Shown in pieces: positions 1-6,040 of a DNA stretch of 11,264 bases; position 1 is the stretch's first letter, and every line of letters begins with the position of its first letter. The DNA comes from Prasinococcaceae sp. CCMP 1430. Its lineage: Eukaryota; Prasinodermophyta; Palmophyllophyceae; Prasinococcales; Prasinococcaceae. A program made the position numbers and the translations under genes. The notes under the pieces are model-generated. The model was not told the DNA's origin and did no database searches. It worked only from the letters and a program-made list of their open reading frames with translations. The stretch is from the NCBI GenBank assembly GCA_013416795.1, contig RQSC01000030.1, positions 119,110-130,373 on the forward strand, written 5' to 3'.

Positions 1-24
1 CCCCCCCCCCCCCCCCCCCCCCCC
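1..24. repeat. poly-C run at the left edge
   Basis: The window opens with 24 uninterrupted C residues, then GGGCTT. A homopolymer at the very first base is typical of a contig end where assembly stopped, or of a tailing or sequencing artefact. It may also be a genuine mononucleotide tract. From 25 to 276 there is GC-rich sequence with no recognisable gene, including a short (GGGCA)n tract at about 109-130. This stretch is probably the promoter and 5' UTR of the ankyrin gene. Confidence 0.7.
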
Positions 25-276
25 GGGCTTCCTTCTGCGGCGCCATTCGCGTGCGGTGTGCGTGCGATCGCGGCGCCGCCGGCATTTTCGCGCGCGCTCG
101 CGCGCGTGCAGGGCAGGGCAGGGCAGGGCGGGAGCCGCGTCGTGTGGGCGCAGCCGCGGCGGCGCCACTCGGCGCACGCCAGGCGAGAACGCGCGTGCGT
201 TCTATCCAGTGCCCACCTGTCCTCAGCTCGCCCCAGTTTCTCCTTCCCCTCCCGCGCTTGCCTTTTCGGCGTCGCC

Positions 277-1239
277 ATGCCAGGCACTCGCGTGCGCTCC
301 GGCGATGTCTGGAATGCGGTGAGGGGGGGCGATGCTCGCAAGCTCAGGCGGCTGCTCCGGGCGGGCGCCGACAAGGACGAGAGTGTCGCCTCTCCTGATG
401 GTGGCAAGTTTACGGCATTGCTTGGCGCAGCGTCGATGGGCAACGCAGACTGCGTGCGATTGCTGCTGGAGGCGGGCGCCGACCCTGACAAGGGATTCCG
501 GGGCCCAGATGGGGTCGAGTTCTCTTCGCCTGCACACATGGCAGCTCTTAGCGGGCATGCTGACTGCCTCCGAACGCTGCTCGAGGCGGGGGCCGACCGA
601 GACATGGAAGGCGAGGACGGACTGACTCCTGCGCTCGTTGCGGTCGACCAAGGGTGCACCGAGTGCCTGAAAATACTGCTCGAAGCGGGCGCCGACAAGG
701 ACAAGGCAGATCGCAACGGGGACACTCCACTGCACGTCGCCGCAAGGAAGGGGCACATTGAGTGCGTCACAGTCCTGCTCGAGGACCGGGAGGTGGACGC
801 GGTGACCTTCGAGGTGGCGCGCATCGAGGTCTGGAGGCCCCTGCGGCGGCAGGGCCGCGTGGCGTCGCTGCTGGACGCGCTCGCCCGCGGCGAGCTCGCT
901 GTGGGCGCGGACGCGCTCCTCGTGGAGAACGTGGTCAACGCGAGCCTCGCTGCGGCGCTGCGGAGGCGCGGCTGGACGGAGGTGCGCGGCGAGCGCCGCG
1001 CCGACTGGGAGGGCATGCGCGCGGGGCGCTACGTCGCGCCACTCAACCGCAGCTTCTACGCCTTCGTCGACCAGCTCCAGGCGCGAGCAGCGGAGCCGGC
1101 CGACGCCGCCGCGCCGCCGAGCGACCGCGCGCCGGAGCGGCCGCAGCAGCCGCAGCGCGACCCTCGCCCGGCTCGAGCGCCGAGCGCGGACGATGGGTCG
1201 ATCGTCCTCGCGAGCGCGAGAGCCGGGCAGCAGGGATGA
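277..1239 (+). CDS. Ankyrin-repeat protein with a possible GNAT-like C-terminal region
   Basis: The predicted protein has 320 aa. The ATG at 277 is chosen because the ankyrin fold begins right after it and its context (GTCGCCATGC) is good. The frame is open further upstream, but that part is GC-rich low complexity. Five ankyrin repeats follow each other, roughly at residues 11-33 (partial), 45-80, 82-112, 115-145 and 148-174. The recurring core is LLLEAGADxD, and the last repeat has a clean DTPLHVAARKGH. Ankyrin repeats are protein-binding scaffolds, so the partner cannot be read from sequence. Residues 178-265 are not ankyrin. They contain RPLRRQGRVASLLDAL and VENVVNASLAAALRRRGW, which resemble the acetyl-CoA-binding loop/helix and the following strand/helix of GNAT acetyltransferases; this is inference from pattern only. 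The tail (270-320) is Ala/Pro-rich and probably disordered. Its last 14 codons are duplicated at 2631-2674. No intron is obvious. Its natural neighbour downstream is the small gene on the other strand. Confidence 0.87.
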   Translation: MPGTRVRSGDVWNAVRGGDARKLRRLLRAGADKDESVASPDGGKFTALLGAASMGNADCVRLLLEAGADPDKGFRGPDGVEFSSPAHMAALSGHADCLRTLLEAGADRDMEGEDGLTPALVAVDQGCTECLKILLEAGADKDKADRNGDTPLHVAARKGHIECVTVLLEDREVDAVTFEVARIEVWRPLRRQGRVASLLDALARGELAVGADALLVENVVNASLAAALRRRGWTEVRGERRADWEGMRAGRYVAPLNRSFYAFVDQLQARAAEPADAAAPPSDRAPERPQQPQRDPRPARAPSADDGSIVLASARAGQQG

Positions 1240-1263
1240 GCGTGCCCCGCTCTCTCCTCTCCT

Positions 1264-1648
1264 CTACTATTGTATACGTCATGTGCAGTATTCTTGCCTT
1301 TCGCTATCGGTCTGTGTAATGTGTCGCGATCGTGCTCTTCCTCTGCTGCCGTACGCGCGATGTGTAGCAATCGCGCGTTGCCGCTGCTGTTGCGTGCGTG
1401 ACGTGCAGCGCCCGGCCCACTCGGCGCGCGTCGGCGCTGTGAGGGCACACTGGCGCGCGGTGCGCGCGCCGACCAGGGCGGACCAGGGCGCGCAGACGCC
1501 AGGTAGGCAGAGGGCACGTGCGCGCGCGCAGCCAGAGAGGTGGGACAGGGGCGAGGGCAGAGAGTCGCACGCTTGAATTATACAGACAATGACAATAGAG
1601 CACGCACACTCACACGCACACGCATGCGTCATAAGTTGGTGGACTGCA
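1264..1648. other. Intergenic stretch between ankyrin gene and small gene 1
   Basis: No coding frame here is convincing; the open frames come from GC-rich composition. The first part (about 1264-1330) is less GC-rich and contains a TGTAA at about 1314, so it may hold the 3' end of the ankyrin transcript. A second less GC-rich patch lies at 1573-1600, followed by a CA-rich tract at about 1604-1626. This segment is absent from duplication copy 2. It was therefore either inserted into copy 1 or lost from copy 2. Confidence 0.5.
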
Positions 1649-2203
1649 TCACTTCATGACCGGGGCTGGCGCCATCTGCCCGACCGGTTGCGCCTGCACC
1701 ACGGGCGTCGCCTGCACCATCATCGGTGCGGCGACGACGGGGGGCGAGGTCACGACGGGCGGCGCGCCGACGACGGTCACCCCGGCCGGTACCATGCGCT
1801 CGTCGCACGGGCAGCAGCACACGAAGGGGAAGAGAAAGATGCCTGCGCGTGTGCGGTGCGTTTGGTAAGGCGTGGGTCAGAGCTATGAGCGCAGTGAGAG
1901 GCAAGCAAGGCACGCCACACCACGCCACGCGCCGCATCGCGCGCGCGGGAATGCGCCCACACTTTCACACACGCGCAGACGCGCTCACACTCACACTCCC
2001 ACGCGCTCACGCGCTCACACGCTCACGCGCTCACACGCTCACTCGCGCGCGATCATAAGTGCCCCTCGCCCATGCGCACCGATGACCCATGTGATGGGCC
2101 CGCAGTATTTTTCAGGCACCTGCATCTGCATGACCATCGGCGTCGGCGCCACGGCGGCGACGGGCGGCTGCTGCACAACGGCGACCCCCGGCTGGGCGTA
2201 CAT
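1649..2203 (-). CDS. Small Pro/Val-rich, Cys-rich membrane-type protein, copy 1 (two exons)
   Basis: The model is complement(join(1649..1842, 2080..2203)), 105 aa. The ATG at 2203 has the context GGCCATG. The N-terminus (residues 1-30) is Pro/Val/Ala/Met-rich. A core YCGPITWVIG then runs across the splice site into IFLFPFVCCCPCDER (residues 33-57), and a VV-P-rich tail ends in VMK. The core is one hydrophobic stretch of about 18 residues with Cys34, Cys50-52 and Cys54, so it could be a single membrane segment or a palmitoylated anchor. The intron is GT-AG (donor G|GTGCGC, acceptor GCGCAG|GC), phase 1. Splicing produces the uninterrupted hydrophobic core, and the unspliced frame does not. The same exon structure and core are kept in copy 2 at 2729-3212, which is the best evidence that the gene is real. 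I recall similar short YCGP-plus-Cys-cluster proteins in other protists but cannot name a family with certainty. No function is assigned. Confidence 0.78.
1843..2079 (-). other. Intron of small gene 1 (237 bases)
   Basis: This is a GT-AG intron on the minus strand. It is dominated by CA, CTCACACG and CG repeats (about 1971-2050 on the plus strand). The intron at the same position in copy 2 is 238 bases long and also CA-rich, so it existed before the duplication and kept its length while the sequence drifted. Confidence 0.75.
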
Positions 2204-2557
2204 GGCCGAATGCGGGAGGTGCCGCCTTGAAACCAGAGAAGTGTGTTTGCGTACGCACGTGTGCGCGCGCGCGCGCGTCTGTGCGCATGTGGCCGCGTGT
2301 GCGTGTGGTGGAGACCGGGGGGGAGCCTTTCGGGTCTCCCCAAAGGAGGGGTGCAGCGCACACTCGGCTGCGTGTCCGCCCGGCCGAACGAGCACTCACT
2401 CACACGCACGCGCGCTCCCTCCGCCGGCCGGCGCCCGCGCGACGCCCTCTCGCCCTCGCACCACCTCCCCCGCGCGGCGTGCGGGATCCCCGCGCCGTGT
2501 CCCGTGAGAAACGCTCTGGATTCCATAAATAAGAGATTTATAGTGATCTATGGCGAG
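2204..2557. promoter_or_regulatory. Probable upstream/divergent promoter region, duplication copy 1
   Basis: No gene is supported here. The stretch lies upstream of small gene 1 (minus strand). Before the duplication it would also have lain upstream of the glutaredoxin-like gene (plus strand), so it is a candidate bidirectional promoter. It has a CG/GT repeat at about 2258-2310 and an AT-rich patch at 2518-2575 that stands out from the GC-rich surroundings. The patch holds TATA-like words on both strands: CTATAAATC on minus at about 2535-2543, and CATAAATAAG on plus at about 2524-2533, some 25 bases before the ATG at 2558. A GGATTCC...GGAATCC inverted pair brackets the patch. The TATA words are not conserved in copy 2 (3213-3606). 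No transcription start is demonstrated. Confidence 0.35.
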
Positions 2558-2674
2558 ATGGAATCCTTGAAGTATAATGAGGGGTTCCACGATGCCGTTC
2601 CCCCCGTGCGCGCACGGGGGCGCGTGCGCGGGTCGATCGTCCTTGCGAGCGCGAGAGCCGGGCAGCAGGGATGA
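2558..2674 (+). pseudogene. Chimeric mini-ORF at the duplication junction
   Basis: This is a 38-codon frame. Its 5' part (ATG in the context GGCGAGATGGAATCC) is homologous to the putative start of the glutaredoxin-like gene at 3607 (GGCGAGATGGATTCC). Its 3' part (2631-2674) is the duplicated end of the ankyrin gene, in the same frame as in that gene, finishing SARAGQQG and stop. It lacks any glutaredoxin domain. The two 5' parts differ by a net 4 bases, so the reading frame has not been kept between copies. This is most likely a by-product of the tandem duplication rather than a working gene, although it could be transcribed from the duplicated promoter region. Confidence 0.6.
2601..2620. repeat. 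Perfect 20-base palindrome near the duplication junction
   Basis: The sequence CCCCCGTGCGCGCACGGGGG equals its own reverse complement over all 20 bases. It ends 10 bases before the second duplication copy begins at 2631. Copy 2 has only a CG repeat at the matching place (3645-3669). A perfect hairpin- or cruciform-forming site at a rearrangement junction is suggestive, but in such GC-rich DNA chance cannot be excluded. Confidence 0.75.
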
Positions 2675-2728
2675 GCGTGCCCCGCTCTCTCCTCTCCTGT
2701 ACTGGTTGCACCAGGGGCGTAGCCTGCA

Positions 2729-3212
2729 TCATGGCGCGGCGACGACGGGGGGCGAGGTCACGGCGGGCGGCGCGCCGACGACGGTCACCGGGACCGTCAC
2801 CATGCGCTCGTCGCACGGGCAGCAGCACACGAAGGGGAAGAGAAGGAGGCCTGCGCGTGTGTGGTGCGTTTGGTAAGGCGTGGGTCAGAGCTATGAGCCT
2901 ATGAGCGCAGTGAGAGGCAAGCAAGGCACGCCACGCCACGCCACGCGCCGCATCGCATCGCGCGCGCGCGCGCATGCACCCACACTTCCACACACGCGCA
3001 GACGCGCTCACACTCACACTCCCATGCGCTCACACGCTCACACGCTCACACTCGCGCGCGATCACAAGTGCCCCTCGCGCAAACGCACCGACGATCCATG
3101 TGATGGGCCCGCAGTATTTTTCCTTCACCTGCGTCTGCATCATCATCGGCGTCGGCGCCACGGCGGTGACGGGCGGCGGCGGCACAACGGCGACCCCCGG
3201 CTGGGCGGACAT
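2729..3212 (-). CDS. Small Pro/Val-rich, Cys-rich membrane-type protein, copy 2, C-terminally truncated
   Basis: The model is complement(join(2729..2850, 3089..3212)), 81 aa. It shares the ATG, first-exon length (124 bases), phase-1 intron position and core with copy 1. The core is YCGPITWIVG followed by LLLFPFVCCCPCDER, with all five core cysteines kept. By eye, exon 1 plus the split codon differs at 9 of 42 residues and the shared part of exon 2 at 6 of 39. Relative to copy 1, one base is missing where copy 1 reads CCG ATG. Copy 2 therefore reads CCA TGA and stops after VVAAP, about 24 residues early. A further 3-base deletion follows. Beyond about 2703 the sequence runs into the antisense of the ankyrin tail. 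The hydrophobic core is intact, so a short functional product is possible; it could equally be a decaying paralogue, or the missing base could be a sequencing error. Confidence 0.62.
2851..3088 (-). other. Intron of small gene 2 (238 bases) with inverted end repeats
   Basis: GT-AG intron on the minus strand. The donor end GGTGCGTTTG (the last exon G plus the first nine intron bases; plus-strand 3080-3089) is the exact reverse complement of CAAACGCACC close to the acceptor (plus-strand 2863-2872). The two ends could therefore pair as a 10-base stem. In copy 1 the acceptor-side word is conserved (1855-1864) but the donor side has changed to GGTGCGCATG. The interior is CA, CTCACACG and CG repeats. 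Confidence 0.7.
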
Positions 3213-3606
3213 GGCCGAGTGCGGGAGATGTGTGCTTGTGTGCACGCGCGCGCGCGTGTGAGTGTGTGTCTGTGCGCGTGTGGGCGTGTGGGCGTGTGGT
3301 GGGTGGGTGGTGGGGGCGAGACGGCGGTTCTGCCCAGAGGAGAGGGTGTGGCGCACGCTCGGCTGCGTGCCCGCTCGGCCGAACAAGCACTCACTCGCGC
3401 ACGAACGCACAGACACGCACACACGCACGCGCACGCACGCTCTTTCCGCCGGCCGGCGACTGCGCGCCGCTCGCGCCCTCGCAGAGAACTCCCGCCCGCG
3501 CCCGCGCTGTTCCTCGCAACCGCTCGCGGAATCCTCGTGCCGCACCTCGGCGGAAGCGCTCTGGATTCCGCTCAGAAGCATGTGATTTTTACTCAAGGAA
3601 GGCGAG
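3213..3606. promoter_or_regulatory. Probable divergent promoter region, duplication copy 2
   Basis: This is the homologue of 2204-2557, lying between the start of small gene 2 (minus) and the putative start of the glutaredoxin-like gene (plus). It contains GT/CG repeats (about 3235-3300) and a CA/CG-rich tract (about 3390-3440). A less GC-rich patch at about 3575-3625 aligns with the AT-rich patch of copy 1 but lacks its TATA-like words. No coding frame is credible. The divergent arrangement makes a shared promoter plausible, but no element is proven. Confidence 0.35.
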
Positions 3607-4200
3607 ATGGATTCCTCATTGTTGAGGGATTGCGCGGCGCCGTTCCCCCGCGCGCGCGCGCGCGCGCGTTCGACGCGCGGTAGTCGTTCGCGCGCGTTCG
3701 TCGCGTGTGCGTGTGCGTGTGCGTGCGCGTGCGCGTGCGCGCGTGTGTGCGTGTGCGTGTGCGTGTGTGCGTGTGCGTGTGCGTGTGCGTGTGCGTGTGC
3801 GTGCGCGCGCGCGCGTGCGCGCGCGAGCGAGCGCGCGGCGTCCGTGTCCGGCGAGCGGTACGCCGCGCGCGCCGCGGGCGCCCCCGCGGTGACGCTCTTC
3901 ACCAAGGAGGGCTGCACGCTGTGCGACAAGGCCGTCGAGGCCCTGCTCGCCGTGCGCGACGCGCACGACCACTCGCTCACCGCCGTCGACATCACCGACG
4001 ACGCCAACGCGCGGTGGCACGCCATGTACAAGTACGACATCCCGGTGCTGCACATCGACGGCGCGTACTGGACCAAACACCGCCTCAGCGCCGAGGAGGC
4101 GGCCGCCGCGCTGGGGGAGAGCGCCGCCGGCGGCTTTGCGGCGCGGCCCGGCGAGCCCGATGCGGAGAGGCTCGAGCGGCGCGCCGCCGAGGGGAAGTGA
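3607..4200 (+). CDS. Glutaredoxin-like (DUF836 / C5orf63-YDR286C type) protein
   Basis: The coding part that can be trusted is about 3840-4200. VTLFTKEGCTLCDKAVEAL carries a CxxC (Cys103-Thr-Leu-Cys106, counting from the ATG at 3607). VDITDDAN and YKYDIPVLHIDG follow, with the thioredoxin-fold cis-proline at Pro146, and then WTKHRLS. This is the pattern of the small glutaredoxin-like family that includes human C5orf63 and yeast YDR286C: thioredoxin-fold proteins presumed to act in thiol redox chemistry, with no well-defined substrate. The start is uncertain. The frame stays open back to 3607, but residues 15-80 are Arg-Ala, Cys-Ala and Val-Cys dipeptides encoded by a CG/GCGTGT microsatellite, which is open only because it contains no stops. 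That part could be an Arg-rich organelle-targeting sequence, 5' UTR or an intron. I found no GT-AG pair that keeps the frame. The ATG at 3607 has a homologue at 2558. Confidence 0.75.
   Translation: MDSSLLRDCAAPFPRARARARSTRGSRSRAFVACACACACACACARVCVCVCVCACACACACACACARARARASERAASVSGERYAARAAGAPAVTLFTKEGCTLCDKAVEALLAVRDAHDHSLTAVDITDDANARWHAMYKYDIPVLHIDGAYWTKHRLSAEEAAAALGESAAGGFAARPGEPDAERLERRAAEGK
3645..3835. repeat. CG and GCGTGT microsatellite inside the putative 5' coding part of the glutaredoxin-like gene
   Basis: A (CG)n tract (about 3649-3668) is followed by about 120 bases of GTGTGC/GTGCGC repeats (about 3705-3825). If translated in the glutaredoxin frame it gives Arg-Ala, Cys-Ala and Val-Cys runs. 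It may instead be non-coding. Alternating purine-pyrimidine runs of this kind can adopt Z-DNA and are often length-variable. Confidence 0.85.
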
Positions 4201-4402
4201 GGCGGCGCGCGCGCACACGCAAACGCACACACGCACGCGGCATCATGCGGGCGCGCAGACACACACGCGTGCACACACACGCGCACGCGCGCACGCACGT
4301 GCCGGTGCTGTACACCCGACGCTGCTCACGTACACGTAACACACACATGTACATATGAACAACACATTTACGTATACATGGGGCGCTAGTGGCCTGCCTC
4401 TG
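4201..4402. other. Convergent intergenic region between glutaredoxin-like gene and transporter
   Basis: The 3' ends of the two genes face each other here. The left part (about 4207-4300) is CA/CG microsatellite. The right part (about 4320-4385) is less GC-rich and contains ACATGTACATATGAACAAC and a GTATAC. It probably holds the 3' UTRs and polyadenylation signals of both genes, although I cannot point to a definite signal. Confidence 0.5.
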
Positions 4403-4823
4403 TCACTGTGGAGACGTGGACGCGCCGAGCATACCCGCGCCTGCGATGAGCACGCACGAGGCGGCAAAGAAGGCTGCTATGGGCGGGCCGCCCCTGATCT
4501 CCCCGAAGCAGAAGACGCCCCAGAGACCCCCCACGAGCAGCGAGCACTGCAGCAGGGGATACGCGACCGCGTATCCCAGGCGCGGAATCGCCGCGATGCT
4601 CAGGCCGTTCCCCACGTTCCACAGCACGCCGCTACACACTCCCGCCCACGCCGTTTGCCTCACCTTGAGTCGAGCGAGCGAGCGAGCGGTTGCACGGAGC
4701 ACGTCCGACCGATGCCGTGGATAGCAACAGGCGCGCGTCAGCTGTGTGAGCCAGAGGTCGCTCGGCGTTGCGGGGCACAACCACGCCCGCGTGCGCACGC
4801 ACACGCGCGTGCGCGCGCGCGCG

Positions 4824-4883
<60 letters not shown>

Positions 4884-5795
4884 GGCGCGCGCGCGCGCGC
4901 TCACCTTGATGTCGGGAACGCCGCCCTCCTTGCACGCGATTCCGGCAGCCACCACCAGCGATGCCGCCAAGGCGCCGAGACCGAAGGACGGAAGGAACGC
5001 GAAGCCAACCGCGCGCGTCTCGAAGTGCATCGGCACGAGAATGGAGCCATCAGAGACGCCAACAAGCAGAGAGTAGGCGAGTCCGAGTGCGCGCTGGCCG
5101 GGTGCCGGCGCTGCCGCGGGCGCCGGCGCCTCGACCTCGAAGGCGGCCGCGGTGAGCCCCTCCGCGGACGGGGCCGCGGACGGGGCCGTGGGTGCGCCGA
5201 CGCCTGCCGACGTCGACGGAGCGCGCTCGCCAATGCGCTCGTACTGATGCACGCCTCGCGGGCCAGCGTACCCCAGTCTGCGGGCCGCGAAGTCTCCCAC
5301 CTCCGCGCAGGCAGCTATGCCTGCGATTGAGGCGACGAGGCAGGCCAGGCCGAGCGCGGCGAGCACCGGGCTCTCCACTCGGTTGCCCAGCGCTGCCACG
5401 CCCCAGGCGAAGCTCACGAGGACGGCCACACCACCCCACACCGACTGCGCCGTCCCGAGGCCGACGAGCGGAATCGCCGCGAACGTGCCGGAGATCGCCA
5501 CGGCGAAGAGCACGCCGGCCAGCACGCCGTTGCCGCTGAGCATGAGCGACGTCGTCTGCGGCGCCTCGGCGTCGAGCGTGGCCCACCGGTTGGCGTACGC
5601 ACACAGCGGCGGCGCGCACGCGAGCGAGGAAAGAACCACGCCGAGCGACGCGTACAGCTGGAACGCCGCGGGCGGCGCGGCCGCGGCAGCGACGCTCGGG
5701 AGCTTGGAGAGCGCGGCGAAGGACCCGTTGGCGGCCGCGGCCAGCGCGGACAGCACGTAGCCCGCGGCCAACGGGGCCGACGCCGCGCCGAGCAT
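4403..5795 (-). CDS. TMEM144: TMEM144-type multi-pass transporter (drug/metabolite transporter superfamily), two exons
   Basis: The model is complement(join(4403..4663, 4905..5795)), 383 aa. Exon 1 starts at the ATG at 5795 (MLGAASAPLAAGYV) and ends ...VPDIK; exon 2 resumes VRQTAWAGVCSGVLW in the same frame (phase 0). Several hydrophobic, Ala/Gly-rich segments are visible, with landmarks ANGSFAALSKL, GNGVLAGVLFAVAISG, PLVGLGTAQSVWGG, LVGVSDGSILVPMHF, SGVLWNVGNGLS and WGVFCFGEIRGG. The last two correspond closely to SGVLW and WGIFMFKEIKG in TMEM144 proteins. The family has about ten membrane helices in two repeats and is annotated as putative carbohydrate transport in the drug/metabolite transporter superfamily; the substrate is unknown. 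A polar, Ala/Pro/Ser-rich loop of about 65 residues (about 175-240) separates the two halves. The upstream frame is open to 6041 but encodes Val-Cys microsatellite runs and is rejected as coding. The two-exon model restores the last helices, which the unspliced frame lacks. Confidence 0.82.
4664..4904 (-). other. Intron of the TMEM144-type gene, flanked by a 10-base direct repeat
   Basis: This is a 241-base GT-AG intron. The donor side reads GACATCAAG|GTGAGC and the acceptor side GACTCAAG|GTGAGG, so TCAAGGTGAG (10 bases) occurs across both splice junctions (plus-strand 4900-4909 and 4659-4668). Because of the repeat the cut could be shifted by several bases without changing the mRNA. The interior contains CG repeats and a long TG tract (CA on the plus strand). 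Confidence 0.8.
4827..4881. repeat. (AC)n microsatellite in the transporter intron
   Basis: About 27 uninterrupted AC units on the plus strand, flanked on both sides by CG-alternating tracts. It is one of the longest pure dinucleotide runs in the window and is likely to vary in length between strains. It lies wholly within the intron, so variation should not alter the protein. Confidence 0.95.
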
Positions 5796-6040
5796 CGCAC
5801 GACGCGCGCACGCGCGCGCGCACCGCGTCCGGCGCCACGCCCGACCAACACACACACACACACACACACACTCACGTGCACAGGCACACACAGGCACACA
5901 CGGGCACACACAGGCACACACACACACACACACGCTCCCCAGCCCCGCGGGGCGCGAGCGCGCGCGCCCTCTGCCACCGCGCTCGCGCCCAACGCCGCCC
6001 GCCGACGCATCCGGGTTCCGGCCCGCCCCTGCCACGCCCA
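5796..6040. repeat. 5' region of the transporter with CA microsatellites
   Basis: Upstream (on the minus strand) of the transporter ATG. It contains a (CA)n tract (about 5848-5871), an imperfect array of CACACAGG-like units with short spacers (about 5878-5935), and then GC-rich sequence. On the minus strand this is TG-rich 5' UTR or promoter sequence. No open frame here has credible amino-acid composition. Confidence 0.7.

Larger units (their letters stand above)
1196..2630. repeat. Tandem segmental duplication, copy 1
   Basis: This copy starts inside the last codons of the ankyrin gene, contains the small two-exon gene on the minus strand and its upstream region, and ends just after an ATG at 2558 that matches the putative start of the glutaredoxin-like gene. 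The first 68 bases (1196-1263) match 2631-2698 with one mismatch that I can see. The segment 1264 to about 1688 has no counterpart in copy 2. From about 1689 onward similarity to 2703-3649 is extensive but imperfect, with many substitutions and indels in the microsatellite parts. The duplication is therefore old, unlike the identical block at the right end. Confidence 0.85.
2631..3660. repeat. Tandem segmental duplication, copy 2
   Basis: This copy begins with the duplicated 3' end of the ankyrin gene (2631-2698), goes straight into the 3' end of small gene 2 at about 2703, and continues through its upstream region to the start of the glutaredoxin-like gene. It abuts copy 1 directly, since copy 1 ends at 2630. 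The right limit fades into a CG repeat after 3649, so the exact end cannot be fixed by eye. Both the ankyrin gene and the glutaredoxin-like gene remain whole at the outer edges, as expected for a simple tandem duplication. Confidence 0.82.

Noticed and set aside
1240-1576. Short open frames downstream of the ankyrin gene on both strands
   Set aside because: They have Cys/Arg-rich random composition, no motif, and no counterpart in duplication copy 2.
1971-2050. Regularly spaced CTCACACG-type units resembling a repeat array
   Set aside because: Units are only 8-10 bases, with no unique spacers. This is a CA/CG minisatellite inside an intron, not a CRISPR-like array.
3030-4298. Long minus-strand open frame of 422 codons
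   Set aside because: It includes the true first exon of small gene 2, but most of the rest is antisense of the glutaredoxin-like gene and microsatellite giving His-Ala and Thr-His runs. GC-rich repeats lack stop codons, so its length means nothing.
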